Positions 25,694-38,432 of a stretch of DNA of 64,000 bases are shown here, piece after piece. The notes beneath the pieces were generated by a model, which was not told the DNA's origin, did not search any database, and worked only from the letters and a program-made list of their open reading frames with translations. Source of the DNA: JACCXG01 sp963834305 (GTDB taxonomy: Bacteria; Acidobacteriota; Vicinamibacteria; Vicinamibacterales; 2-12-FULL-66-21). Position numbers and translations under genes: made by a program. Position 1 is the first letter of the stretch. Every line of letters starts with the position of its first letter. The stretch covers positions 1,426,001 through 1,490,000 of the forward strand of contig CAWIAX010000003.1 in NCBI GenBank assembly GCA_963834305.1, in the 5' to 3' direction.

Positions 25694-26949
25694 CGGGCCG
25701 CGTCCCCGGGCCAACCGACACCGCCGACCGCCTGCCCGTCCTGGACGCCTGCCGCGGCTTTGCCCTGGCCGGCATCTTCCTGCTGAACCTCGCAGTCTTC
25801 ACCGGCTTCGTCTTCATGCCGCCGGAGGCGAGGGCCGCATCGCCGACGGCGGCGCTCGACCGCGTCGCCGCATTCGCCATCGTCTGGCTCGGCTACGGCA
25901 AGTTCTACTCGCTGTTCTCGCTGCTCTTCGGCCTCGGCTTCGCGCTGCAGCTGGCCTCCGCCGAGCGGCGCGGCGACGGCAGCCTTCGCCTTTTCAAGCG
26001 GCGGCTGCTCGTCCTGTTGGCGATCGGGGCGATCCACATGTTCTTCTGGGAAGGGGACATCCTCTTCCTCTACGCGCTGATCGGCTTCCTGCTGATCCCG
26101 CTGCGGCGGATGCCTCAGGCGGCGCTGCTGCGCACCGCGGCGATACTGGTGTTCGTGCCGGTGGCCCTCGAGGCGCTGATCGTGGTGAGCGGCGGCGCGC
26201 TGGATCCCGGCGCGCCATTCCTGCGCGCCGGCGAGCGGACGCTGGTCGCTTGGGGCTTTGCGCCGGACGCGATGCCGTACCCCGTGCTCCGCGACGCGGG
26301 CTGGGGCGAATACCTGCGCTTCCAGGTGAGCGGTCCATTCTTCCGGTACGCGGACCTCCTCACCTCGGGGCGGCCGTTCAAGGTGCTGGCAATGTTCCTG
26401 CTCGGCCTGTGGGTGGGACGCTCCGGGCTGCTGCGTGACATCGCCAGCTGGACGCCGGTGCTGCGCCGCGTGCGCTTCTGGAGCTTCGCGATTGGCCTGC
26501 CCGCTGCCGCCGCACAGGCAGCGCTGATGCTGGGCGGTGGGTCGGGTGTCGGCGGTGCCTGGAAGATTGCCGAGTCCAACGCTTACGCCCTGGGCGTCGC
26601 CCCCCTGGGGATAGCGTATGCCGCGACGTTCGCGCTGGTCTGGCAGTCGGCTGCCTGGCGGGCGCGGCTCGAGCGGCTGGTTCCGGCCGGCCGCATGGCG
26701 CTCACCAACTACCTCACCCAGACCGCAATCTCGCTGCTGGTGTTCTACGGCATCGGCCTAGGCCTCATGGGCCGCCTGTCGCCGCTGTGGTGGCCGGCCG
26801 CGGTCGTCGTGGTGCTGGCCGCGCAGGTGGCGGCGAGCCGCTGGTGGCTGGCGCGTTTCGCGTTCGGTCCCGCCGAATGGGTCTGGCGCCAGGCGACCTA
26901 CGGGCGGCGCCTGCCGCTCCGCCGCGCTCCAGCGGACGCGCCGGTCTAG
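25621..26949 (+). CDS. DUF418 family multi-pass membrane protein
   Basis: Up to 442 residues. RLPVLDACRGFALAGIFLLN is the family opening (RGFALxGIxLxN). About eight to ten transmembrane helices follow. The C-terminal DUF418 block is visible: VPAGRMALTNYLTQTAIS ... GPAEWVWRQATYG. The only in-frame standard start is a GTG at 25621, which overlaps the NIF3 gene by 73 bp. Its first ~35 residues are low-complexity, so a non-standard start nearer 25690 is possible. Related to acyltransferase-3-like membrane proteins (YeiB type). Substrate unknown. Translationally linked to the NIF3 pair. Confidence 0.85.
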   Translation: MDPGLRPGGPGAAGEGGGAVLDALTGRVPGPTDTADRLPVLDACRGFALAGIFLLNLAVFTGFVFMPPEARAASPTAALDRVAAFAIVWLGYGKFYSLFSLLFGLGFALQLASAERRGDGSLRLFKRRLLVLLAIGAIHMFFWEGDILFLYALIGFLLIPLRRMPQAALLRTAAILVFVPVALEALIVVSGGALDPGAPFLRAGERTLVAWGFAPDAMPYPVLRDAGWGEYLRFQVSGPFFRYADLLTSGRPFKVLAMFLLGLWVGRSGLLRDIASWTPVLRRVRFWSFAIGLPAAAAQAALMLGGGSGVGGAWKIAESNAYALGVAPLGIAYAATFALVWQSAAWRARLERLVPAGRMALTNYLTQTAISLLVFYGIGLGLMGRLSPLWWPAAVVVVLAAQVAASRWWLARFAFGPAEWVWRQATYGRRLPLRRAPADAPV

Positions 26950-26984
26950 GAAGCACGGGTCTGCGCGTCCGCGCGCCCGCTGCG

Positions 26985-28830
26985 CTACCGGGCCGCCGCC
27001 GGCGCCCACGTGGGCGTGCCGTCTTCGAACTGATCGTCGGTCAGGCGGCGGACGCCGGAGCCATCCGCCCGCATGACGTGGATGTCACCCGTGGGCTGCG
27101 GGTTGTAGCGATGGAGCGGCGCTTCGTCCTTGAAGCCGCCGCGCGCGCTGGTGAAGACGATCCACTCGCCGTCGGCGGACCAGGACGCATGGGCGTCGTT
27201 GCCCGGTTCGTTCGTCAGGCGCACGACGCCGGTGCCGTCCGGCCGCATCGTGTAGAGCTCGTAATCGCCGTCCCGGTTGCTCGTGAACAGGATCCGCGTG
27301 CCGTCGGGCGACCACGACGGGAAGTTGTCGTTCCAGCTGCCGGCCGGCAGGGGGGTCACCGACTGCGAGGCGAGGTCGAGGATGAAGAGGCCGCTGACCT
27401 TCCCGTTCGAGCCCCGATAGATCAGCTTGCGGCCGTCGGGCGACCACTGCGGCAGCCCGTAGTTGCCCGTTCCGTCCGTGACGACGCGCAGGCCGGTGCC
27501 GTCGGCGTTGACGACGGCGATATCGGCTCTGGCCGCGCCGCGCACCGCCTGGAAGAAGGTTCCGAGGCCGAACGCGACCCGGTCCCCGGCCGGCGACCAG
27601 ACCGGTGCGAGGGCGCTGCGTTCGGCATCGCCGAACAGCAGCCGCCGGTCTGTGCCATCGCTGTTCATCACCAGCACGCGGTTGTGGAGAATGCCGGCGG
27701 TCTGATCGTTGAGCACGAGCTGGCGGCCGGAGGGATGGTAGGAGGGGAACACCCCGGTCTTGACGAGCGCGAAGCGGCTGTCGAGCGTCGGCACCGGCTC
27801 GAAGGGCGGCCACGCCTGCCTGACCTCGCGATGGAAGACCACGCGGCGCCCGTTCGCGGACCAGCGCGGGGCGCCGAACTCGCCGCGCGCACCGGGAACG
27901 CCGCCGACGAACTCGAGCCCGCCCTCCGGGCCCCCGCTGACGAACGCGGCGCGCGCAGCGTCCACCCATTGCGGCGACCACTTCTCGCCCGCCCCGCTCG
28001 TGAGTGCCGTTCGCTCCCCCGTGGCCACGTCGATCGAGGCGACCTGCATCGTGCCGCGCAGCCGGCGGGGAGAGGCGATGGTGTGGACGTCATCCAGGGA
28101 AGACTCGTAGATGACCAGCCGCGACCCGTCCCGCGACCAGGCCGGGCTCCCGGCGAAGGCGCCCGGGCTGGTGAGGCGGCGCAGCTGCGAGCCGTCGCGC
28201 CGGACCACGTAGACCGCGGTGGAGTGCACCGTGACGAAGTTGACCTTCGGGTGCGTCGACTCGCGATCGGATGAAAATGCCAGCCATTCTCCGTCGGAAG
28301 ACCATGCCGGGCGGAAGTCCCCGCCGGCCGCGTTGGTCAGGTTGCGCGCGGCGCGGGTCGCGAGGTCCATGACCCAGATGTCGGCCTGGCCGCCGCGGTT
28401 CGAGACGAACGCGAGGGAACGGCCGTCCGGGGAGAGCGCGCCCTGGTCGTCGAAAGCCGGGTCGGTGGTCAGCCGCTCGATGCCGGTGCCGTCGGCGGCG
28501 GCGCGATAGAGATCCGCCGAGCCGTCGCGGGTCGAAGTGAACACGAGCCATCGTCCCGTCGCTCGAGAGCGAGGCGTTGTAGTCGAGCGCCGGGCTCGTC
28601 ACCAGGGGACGCGCCCCGGACCCGTCGCCGCTCGCGGTGAAGATGTCCGTGTCGAGCGGGGCGAAGCTGGTGAACGCTACTGTGTAGGGGCGCTCTGCTG
28701 GCGCCTGTGCAGCGGCGCCGAGCCGATGCCCCGTGGCCAGCCCGTACAGGGCGCAGGCGAGGGACAGGGCCGCACCGCCGACTGCAGGCCTGCGCCAACG
28801 CCCGCCGCGCCTCCTCGGACTCAGATCCAT
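26985..28830 (-). CDS. Exported TolB/PD40 beta-propeller protein, frameshifted
   Basis: The frame starting at 28830 (signal peptide after a basic MDLSPRRRGGRWRR) breaks at a GGG run near 28553-28555. There one extra base turns DGRWLVFTSTRDG into DGTMARVHF. Removing it gives 614 residues in one frame. The body is a chain of PD40 blades, with repeats such as SPDGRSLAFVSNRGGQADIW, WSPDGRKLIYRG and WSADGEWIVFTSARGG. These propellers bind protein partners or sugars in the periplasm. No catalytic domain (e.g. prolyl peptidase) is attached. Divergent from the sensor gene at 28932. Confidence 0.8.
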
Positions 28831-28931
28831 GTCTACCTCGTTGTGCGCGAATCATACTGCCTTTATTGGTGTGCCCGGGCCACTTCGCGCGACGACGGAT
28901 GCCGCATCTTTGGTAAGATGGACGATTCCTG

Positions 28932-31900
28932 ATGTGGTGTCTGCGTGTTCTGGGCGGTTCTGCCCGCGCTTCGATCGTGGCCGTGTTGCTTGCCCTGGCC
29001 ACCCTGACGATGGCCGCCGCGACCCCGGGGTTTCCGCGCTTCACCCGCCTGTCGGTGGAGGACGGCCTGTCGCAGTCGTCGGTGCAGCAGATCCTGCAGG
29101 ACCGCAAGGGGCTGCTCTGGTTCGGCACGCAGGAAGGGTTGAACCGCTACGACGGCTACCGCTTCACGGTCCATCGCGCCCGCGACGAGCCGGGCTTCCT
29201 CGGCGACCACGACATTCATGCGCTTGATCGAGGATGCCCAGGGGAACCTCTGGGTCGGCACGTCGCGGGGCCTCTATCGTCACGACCTCGACACCGGGCG
29301 CTTCGATGCTTCGCCCGCTCCCGTTGCCGATCTCGAGATCCTCGAACTGGTCCAGACTGAAGACGGCCGGATCGTCTTCACCTCCTCCGACGGCCGGCTC
29401 TGGGTCGTCGATCCCGCCAGTGCCGATCGCCGTGTGCGCGCGTTGAACGACGGCGCCTACGCTGCGCTTGTCAACGTGACCGCCCTGGCGCCGGGGCCAG
29501 GCGCCTCTGTCTGGGCCGCCGCGCAGGGCCGGCTCTTCAAGGTCGAACTCGCGGGTTCAGAGCCAGGCGCCCGGCCGGTCGACGCGCTCGAGCGATCTCG
29601 GTCCGGTCGCCGTCCTGGCGGCCGATCGGCACGGCGACGTCTGGATCGGCAGGCTCGATGGCGACCTGCTGCGCTACCGGCCCGCGGGCGGCCAGGTCGA
29701 CCGCTTTCCGCAGGCGCCGCGCAACCCGCTGGCGATTCTGCCGGGCCGGGGCGGCGAAGTGTGGATCGGCGCCCGCAGGGGAGGCCTCAGCCGGCTCGAC
29801 CCGGTGACCGGCGACCTCGTGGTCTATCGTCACAGTCCTGAAGATCCGGCCAGCCTGTCGGGCGACGATGTGGCCGCCATCTACGAAGATGCCGTCGGCA
29901 ACCTGTGGATTGGCAGCTGGAACGGCGGCGTCAGCCGGTTCAATCCACAGGCCCAGGCGTTCCGGACGTTCCGACACATGGCCCGCGTGCCGGAGTCGCT
30001 GCCGGCAGACGACGTGATTGCGATCGCCGAGGTCGCGGATGGCAGCCTCTGGCTGGCGTCGCGCGGCGGGATCGTCGCCGCCGGCGACCCGCGGACCGGC
30101 CGGTTCCGCACCGCCGCCACGCTCCCGAACGGCGGGCGGTTGACCGCCCTCGGGTCGTTGGATGACCGCGTCTTCGTCGGCACCTCACGCGGCCTGACCG
30201 TTCTCGAAGCACCCTCGGGTCGCGAGGTCGCCCTCGACGCCCCGCTGCGGGCGCAGCAGCTCGCCAGCCGGCCGATCACCGCGATTCGCAGCGTGCCCGG
30301 CGTGGCGTGGATTGCCGCGGCGAGGGACGTGTTCCGCGTCGCGCGCGACGCCGGGGGTGGGCCGGTGCGCGTCGATCGGTTCGAGGTGCCGATCGCCGGG
30401 TCGGTCTCGGCGCTCTCGATGCCGCTTGCTGGACACCTCTGGATCGGGTCGGACCGCGGCGAGGTGGTGCGTGCGGAGTGGAGCGACGCCGGCGCCGGGG
30501 TGGTCATGCACCCGCTCGACCCCTCGGCGCCGCCGGCGCGCCATGCGATCGCGGCGCGCGGCGTGGTGGGGGCGCTGCACGAGGATCGGCAAGGGCGCTT
30601 GTGGGTCGGCACGCGGCGCGGGCTCGGCCGGGTCGAGCTGACGTCCGGTGCGGTGTCGTGGCTGGGCCAGCCCGAGGGCCTGCCGAGCACCAACATCTCC
30701 GGGATCGCGGGCGATGCGGATGGCCGGCTCTGGATCGGGCACAACCGCGGCCTGACGCGGCTGGATCCCGCGAGCGGCGCGATGACGCACTTCGGCGGGA
30801 GTGACGGCGCGCAGGGCAAGGGCTACGCCGAAGGGGCGTGGGCCGCTGGTGCGTCAGGCCTGATCTATTTTGCCGGCGAAGGGGTGACCGCGTTCGCGCC
30901 GCGCGGGGTCGCGAGCAGCGCGAACCGGCCGCGGATCGTGTTGACCGCCCTCGAGATCCTCCACCGCCCGGTGGCGCCGCGCTGGCAGGATCCCGATTCA
31001 CCGCTCGAGCGCGCCATCGACGCCCAGCATGAGGTGACGCTCGGTCCCGATGCCACCGTGTTCTCGGTCGAGATGGCGCCGCTCCACTACGACGATCCCC
31101 CGAGCAACCGGCTGATGTACCAGCTCGAGGGCTTCGATCCGGAATGGATCGAGACCGACGCGCGCAATCGGGTGGCCACCTACACGAACCTGGCGCCCGG
31201 CCGCTACCTGCTGCGTGCGCGCGCCGGCACCAAGAACGGCCTGTGGAGCGAGCACGAGGCCACGCTCGTGATTCACCTCCTGCCACCGTGGTGGCGGACC
31301 CACGGCGCGCTGGCCGCCTGGGTCGTGCTGGCGCTCGCCGCGGCCGGCCTGTTAGGAGCGGCGGCCCGCCGCCGCGCCCGGGTGAAGGTCGCCCTGCTCG
31401 AGCGCGAAACGCTGCGCCGCGAGAGCCTGACCGATCCGCTCACCGGCCTGCACAACCGGCGGTTCCTCGTCTCCTGGCTCGAGCAGGAGGTGCCCAGGTT
31501 GATCCGGGAACACAGCGCCACGGGCGGGACTGCCGCCGCGCCCGGTGCCGACATCCTGCTGCTCCTGATCGACGTCGATCACTTCAAGTCGATCAACGAT
31601 CGCCACTCGCACAGCGTCGGCGACCGGGTGCTCACCCGGATCGCCAGCGTGCTGAAGGAGCACATCCGCGGCTCCGACCTCGCCGTCCGCTGGGGCGGCG
31701 ACGAGTTCCTGGTCGTGACCCGGAGCTTCGATCGGGTTCGCGCCGCCGACTCCGCGGAGCGGCTGCGCGCCGCCGTCGAGGCGCTGGGGGAGACACTGGC
31801 CGCCGACGGCGGCCGGGCCGGGACCGTCTCGATTGGCTTCGCGGCGTTTCCGTTCCTGCCTCACGACCCGGCGGCGCTGTCCTGGGAGCAGACGCTCGAT

Positions 31901-32101
31901 CTCGCTGACTACGCGCTGCGGCTCACCAAGCGCCGCCAGCGGAACTCGTATACCGGCCTGCGCGCGGCGCCCGGGCTCACGGCCGCGGCCGTGCGCGAGT
32001 TCCTCGCCGGCAGCGGCGGCGCGCCATTGCCCGAGGCGGTGGACATCCTGGTGCCGGCTGAGCGTGCTGAGGGCACGGCGCAGGCGCGAAGCCTTTCGTG
32101 A
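28932..32101 (+). CDS. Membrane sensor diguanylate cyclase (Reg_prop - Y_Y_Y - GGDEF), frameshifted twice
   Basis: Two single-base insertions (near 29225, in GCGCTTGATC, and near 29585) split the gene. Repaired length is 1055 residues. A signal peptide or anchor is followed by a two-component-regulator propeller: LSVEDGLSQSSV, RKGLLWFGTQEGLNRYDG and many LWIGT-like blades. Then come a Y_Y_Y domain (YQLEGFDPEWIETD ... RYLLRARA), one transmembrane helix (GALAAWVVLALAAAGLLGAA) and a GGDEF domain. The active site GGDEF is at about 921-925, and RGSD lies five residues upstream, an intact inhibitory site (RxxD). It should make cyclic-di-GMP in response to an extracellular, perhaps glycan-derived, ligand. 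Confidence 0.85.
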
Positions 32102-32118
32102 GGCAAGTTGCGCCAGAA

Positions 32119-33033
32119 TCAGCGGACGACCGGCTTCGCCGGCGCGAGCGGCCCGAGCTTCCGCGACGCGCCAGTCCGCCGCGCTTCGATCGTCTGAAAC
32201 TCCCGCTCCCACGTCCTGCCGCCATCGTCCGACCGGTCGGCCGTCCAGGAGAACCTGTCCGGACGGATGTTGTAGTAGCGGATCTTCCACAGCGACGGCG
32301 TCTCGCTCGCCACGCCGAACTTCTGCTCGATGTGCATCTCGCTCCCGACCTTGTGGGCGGTGCCGAAGTCCTGCAGCCCGCCGCCCGCGTCCGCGCCGAT
32401 CAGCTCCCAGCGTCCGACTGCGCTGTTGTAGTTCCGCAGCGAAGTCGTGACGTAATACGTCTCTCCCGAGTCGCCGACGACGCGGTATTCGTCGAGAATC
32501 TGTCCCTCGTCCAGGCGGACCGCGCTCCAGTAGCCGCGGAACTTGCCGAACTGCTTGCTCTCCGCAGTGAATTCCCAGTCGCCGAGCAGGTAATCGAAAT
32601 CGCCCGCGTGCGCCTCGAGGTCCGCCCGCGCTTCGTCCGCGCTGCGGCGTCCGGGCGCGCTCTTGAGCCGGGCGAACTCGAAGGCGCCGCGATCGCTGCC
32701 GGCTGAGTACTTGCCGCTGATGGTGTCCGCCTGAACGGCACCCTCGACCACGTAAGGATGCATCGTGCCGTCCGGCCGCGGCGCCTCGCCTTCGAGCCGG
32801 AGCCCGCGCGTCTTCGGGTCGTAGGCGCCCTTGCGAATCGGCGTGCGTATCGCCTGCCCCTGCGCGCGCCAGAAGACGGTGCCGGAAACGGCGCCGTTGT
32901 CCTCGAGATGCAGATCCAGGAACGTCGCGCCGTCGTCGCCCCATCGGCCCGACACCGGATCGGCCGACTGCGCGTGCGCGCCCGCCGCCACCATGACCGC
33001 CACGGCGAATGTGGAGAAGATCCGCTTCAGCAT
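32119..33033 (-). CDS. Hypothetical secreted protein with DUF1579-like half
   Basis: 304 residues. The ATG at 33033 follows AGGAG, and residues 1-21 are a signal peptide (FAVAVMVAAGAHAQS). Residues ~25-125 form a small beta domain (VSGRWGDDGATFLDLHL, GAVSGTVFW). Residues ~140-300 resemble the DUF1579-type beta-barrel: DFDYLLGDWEFTAES, FGKFRGYWSAVRL, YNIRPDRFSWTADRSDDGG. Such domains are thought to bind small ligands. No catalytic residues are recognised. The longer frame extending to 33516 adds only low-complexity sequence and is not credible. Confidence 0.75.
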   Translation of the reverse strand: MLKRIFSTFAVAVMVAAGAHAQSADPVSGRWGDDGATFLDLHLEDNGAVSGTVFWRAQGQAIRTPIRKGAYDPKTRGLRLEGEAPRPDGTMHPYVVEGAVQADTISGKYSAGSDRGAFEFARLKSAPGRRSADEARADLEAHAGDFDYLLGDWEFTAESKQFGKFRGYWSAVRLDEGQILDEYRVVGDSGETYYVTTSLRNYNSAVGRWELIGADAGGGLQDFGTAHKVGSEMHIEQKFGVASETPSLWKIRYYNIRPDRFSWTADRSDDGGRTWEREFQTIEARRTGASRKLGPLAPAKPVVR

Positions 33034-33163
33034 GGCTCTGCTCCTGTGCTGTAAACCGGAGTGACCGTGTGTCTGGGTGGAGGATACTGCCGGGGCGGAT
33101 CGCGGACAACCAGAGTGTGAAGACGGCGGGCCGGCCGGGCAGCCGCCGGCACCGCCACGCGGG

Positions 33164-33640
33164 TTACCGACGCGCCCGATCGATGAGATACCCGACCGCG
33201 GCGCCGATGCCGGCTCCCACCGGGACCGCCACCGCGGACCATTGGACGAAGCACCGGGTGCAGAACTTCCCCCCTTCGTTGTTGCCGTAGCGCGAAGCGG
33301 CGGCCCCGGTGAGTCCGATGCCACCGCCGATGCCGATCGCGATGCCCCAGCCGACGGCGCTCTTCCGCGACGGCCTGGTCGCCGTCGTGGCGGCGGTTCC
33401 CGCCGGCCTGCCAGGCTTGTGCTGGCCTGCCGCGGGGTCAGCCTGCAGGGTGACGGCCCGGTGGTCCGCGTCCGCCAGGGCGGCCGGTTCTGGAAAGGCC
33501 GCGCGGGCGGCTGCACACCGCAGGCATACCGCGCGCGCTGGCTCGACCGCTTGCGGAGTTTGGGCGGCGCAGACGGCCGGCCATACGAGTGCCGCGAGGA
33601 ACAGCCCCGGGGTCTGTATCTTCCAGGTCACGGTCCGCAT
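33164..33640 (-). CDS. Small exported glycine-rich (glycine-zipper-like) membrane protein
   Basis: 158 residues. AGGAGG lies 11 bp before the ATG. A signal peptide (GLFLAALVWPAVCAAQ) precedes a cysteine-bearing segment (AVCLRCAAARA) and a basic low-complexity linker. Two glycine-rich hydrophobic segments follow (VGWGIAIGIGGGIGLTGAAA and AVAVPVGAGIGAAVGYLI), separated by KFCTRCFVQW. The two CxxC pairs could bind a metal or form disulfides. Glycine-zipper proteins often sit in the envelope. Specific function unknown. Confidence 0.65.
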   Translation of the reverse strand: MRTVTWKIQTPGLFLAALVWPAVCAAQTPQAVEPARAVCLRCAAARAAFPEPAALADADHRAVTLQADPAAGQHKPGRPAGTAATTATRPSRKSAVGWGIAIGIGGGIGLTGAAASRYGNNEGGKFCTRCFVQWSAVAVPVGAGIGAAVGYLIDRARR

Positions 33641-33831
33641 GAGCAGAACACCTCCTATTGGGGAATGCGTCGGGCGTGCGTGAAACGGCTCACGCGCTCG
33701 AGCGCCGGAGGATGTCTACTTATCCTTGGCGGGACTGATTGCGGCTGGCGCACACGGGATATAGAGTCGGTGCACGGCGCGACCGAATGATTCGGTCCGT
33801 TGGGACGGACGACAGCGCGAGGAGCTAATCG

Positions 33832-34638
33832 ATGCGGATGATCACCCGGACCGCGGTGGCGGCGGCACTCGTCTTTCTGGCGGTTTCGACGGCGCACGGC
33901 CAGGAGCCGGCCAGGGTGCTCGTCTCGATCTGGGCCCATCCGGACGACGAGAGCTCGGTCGGCCCGGTGCTGGCCCGGTATGCCCGCGAGGGCGTGCAGG
34001 TCTACATCATCATTGCCACCGATGGATCGCAGGGGGCGGCGAACACGTCGGTCCCGCGCGGGCCCGGGATCGCAAAGCTGCGCGTGGAGGAAGCCCGCTG
34101 TTCCGCGAACGCGCTCGGCGCCAGGCCCCCCATCCTGCTCGGGTTGCCGGACGGTGAGCTCGGCGACTACCGCGCGAATCCCAAGGTGCTGTTCCAGCTG
34201 ACGGAGCGGCTGCAGCAGGAGATTGCGCGGCTGCGGCCCGGCGTCGTGATCACCTGGGGACCGGATGGCGGTTCGGGCCATCCCGACCACCGGCTCGTCA
34301 GCGCCGTCGTCACCCAGCTCGCGCGCGCGGGCGCGCCCGGGATGCCGCCCCGGCTGTTCTACGCGTCGATTCCGGCCGAGGCGATGCGCGCGATGGACCC
34401 CGACCGGGAACCGCCGCCGTTTCTCGCGCCCCAGGGGAGCGTGGCGAACGTGCGCGTGCCGGTCACGGAGGCCGACCTCGACGCCGCGCACCGGTCGATG
34501 GCGTGTCACAAGACGCAGTTCCCGGACGCCCTGCTCGAGCGGATGGCCGGCGGCCTGCGGGCGATCGCGAAGGGACAGTGGCCGCTGTCGCCGATGGTGC
34601 CGGGGCCGCCGTCGAGCGGCCTGTTCCCGGGCAAGTAG
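33832..34638 (+). CDS. Exported PIG-L / LmbE-family deacetylase
   Basis: 268 residues with a signal peptide (AALVFLAVSTAHG-Q). GGAG lies 8 bp before the ATG. AHPDDE (H36, D38, D39) holds the first zinc ligand and the catalytic Asp, and GHPDHR (H150, D152, H153) holds the second part of the site. These match de-N-acetylases acting on N-acetylglucosamine-like groups (MshB, BshB, LmbE). Here export suggests an envelope or extracellular amino-sugar substrate rather than a thiol cofactor pathway. The next gene starts 21 bp downstream on the same strand. Confidence 0.88.
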   Translation: MRMITRTAVAAALVFLAVSTAHGQEPARVLVSIWAHPDDESSVGPVLARYAREGVQVYIIIATDGSQGAANTSVPRGPGIAKLRVEEARCSANALGARPPILLGLPDGELGDYRANPKVLFQLTERLQQEIARLRPGVVITWGPDGGSGHPDHRLVSAVVTQLARAGAPGMPPRLFYASIPAEAMRAMDPDREPPPFLAPQGSVANVRVPVTEADLDAAHRSMACHKTQFPDALLERMAGGLRAIAKGQWPLSPMVPGPPSSGLFPGK

Positions 34639-34659
34639 CGGGTGCAACAGCCCGGGACG

Positions 34660-35454
34660 ATGTCAGACATCACCATCGCAGTTTCCGAGGCCGCGGCACT
34701 CTTGTGGGACAGCTGGTGCCGGTCGGCCCGGATCGATCAGCTGCCGGCGCGCTGCCGTCCGCGCGATCGCGCCGCGGGCTACGCCATCCAGACGGAACTG
34801 ACCCGCGTGTCGGGCCAGCAGGTCGCGGGCTGGAAGATCGCGGCGACGAGCCGGGCCGGGCAGCAGCACATCGGCGTTGATGGACCGCTTGCCGGGCGCC
34901 TGCTCTCCGGCCGGTGCGTCCCACCGGGCGCCGGCGTCGACCTCGCCGGGAACGCGATGCGGGTGGCGGAGGCGGAGTTCGCCTTCCGGATGGCGGCGCC
35001 GCTGCCATCCCGGCAGGAGCCATACATGCTCGACGAGGTCGTGCCGGCGGTCGCCTCCCTGCATCTGGCGATCGAGGTGCCTGATTCGCGGTACGAAGAC
35101 TATTCCGCCGTCGGGGCGCCGCAGCTGATCGCCGACATGGCCTGCGCCTCGTGGGCGGCGATCGGGCCGGCCGTGTCGACGGACTGGCGCGCCCGCGATC
35201 TCGATGCGCATCGGGTGCTCGCGTTCCGCAACGGCCGGCCCGCTGGCGACGGGTCTGGCGCCAGCGTCGGTGGTCCGCTGCACGCCCTGACGTGGCTGGC
35301 GAACGAGGTCAGCCGCTACGCCGGCGGGCTGCGCGCCGGCGACGTCGTCATCACCGGGACCTGCGTCCCGCCCGTTCCCGTCGCGCCGGGCGACCAGCTG
35401 CGGATGGATTTCGGGAGCCTCGGCGCCATCGAGCTTCGCTTCGGCGGCAACTGA
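34660..35454 (+). CDS. 2-keto-4-pentenoate hydratase / FAH-superfamily protein
   Basis: 264 residues from ATG 34660 (a GTG at 34642 would add six). WKIAATSRAGQQHIGVDGPL is the family opening. RVAEAEFAFRMA carries the acidic metal-binding residues expected after a VEAE-like motif, and AIEVPDSRYEDY and GDVVITGTCVPPVPVAPGDQL complete the fold. Family members hydrate 2-oxopent-4-enoate-type products of aromatic meta-cleavage, or decarboxylate oxalocrotonate. No other ring-cleavage genes are here, so the in vivo substrate is open. Cytoplasmic. Confidence 0.85.
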   Translation: MSDITIAVSEAAALLWDSWCRSARIDQLPARCRPRDRAAGYAIQTELTRVSGQQVAGWKIAATSRAGQQHIGVDGPLAGRLLSGRCVPPGAGVDLAGNAMRVAEAEFAFRMAAPLPSRQEPYMLDEVVPAVASLHLAIEVPDSRYEDYSAVGAPQLIADMACASWAAIGPAVSTDWRARDLDAHRVLAFRNGRPAGDGSGASVGGPLHALTWLANEVSRYAGGLRAGDVVITGTCVPPVPVAPGDQLRMDFGSLGAIELRFGGN

Positions 35455-35504
35455 GCCCGCGAGGCCGTCCGCGCGCGCGCTGCCCGCCGCCAATCCAGCG
35501 GCGT

Positions 35505-37882
<2,378 letters not shown>

Positions 37883-37886
<4 letters not shown>

Positions 37887-38365
37887 GCCGGACGACATCT
37901 CGCGGCAGGAGCACGCTGGCGGACGATTGGCTGCGGCGCGATCTCGTCCGGCGGCTGCGGTCGCTCGGTCCGGACAGCGCCCCGCGGTGGGGCCGGATGA
38001 GCGTGCACCGGATGGTCTGCCATCTCCGCGACTCCTGCCGCATGGCGATCGGCGAGACGCGCGCGCAAGCGATCGGCCGCCTGCGCGACCGCACCCTCAT
38101 CAAGTGGATCGCGCTCTATCTGCCGGTCAGGTGGCCGGAAGGGATCCAGACCGTTCCCGAGCTGGATCCGGAGTTGGCGCCGGCACCCGCCTCTGCGTTC
38201 GCCGCCGATGTGGAGTCGGTGGTGGCGCTGCTGAATGAGATGGCCGCGAAGGACCGGAGCTTCGCGTGGCCGCCGCATCCGATCTTCGGCGCGATGTCCC
38301 GGGCGGCCTGGCTGCGCTGGGGCTGGTTGCACACCGACCATCACCTGCGGCAGTTCGGCGGATAG
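37883..38365 (+). CDS. DinB-fold / DUF1569-like protein
   Basis: 160 residues from a GTG that overlaps the kinase stop (GTGA). A four-helix DinB-type layout is suggested: MSVHRMVCHLRDS gives an early metal histidine and WLHTDHHLRQFGG the C-terminal His pair typical of DUF1569 (HxxHxxQF). Related bacterial proteins are metal-dependent thiol or glutathione transferases, but the reaction is not predictable here. Translational coupling suggests it is made with the kinase and may be its target or effector. That is inference from position only. Confidence 0.7.
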
Positions 38366-38432
38366 CGATGAGGAGTAAGATACGCCCGCTGCATCCTGCG
38401 TCAGCTCGGCAGTTCGATCCAGGGGAGGTGTC

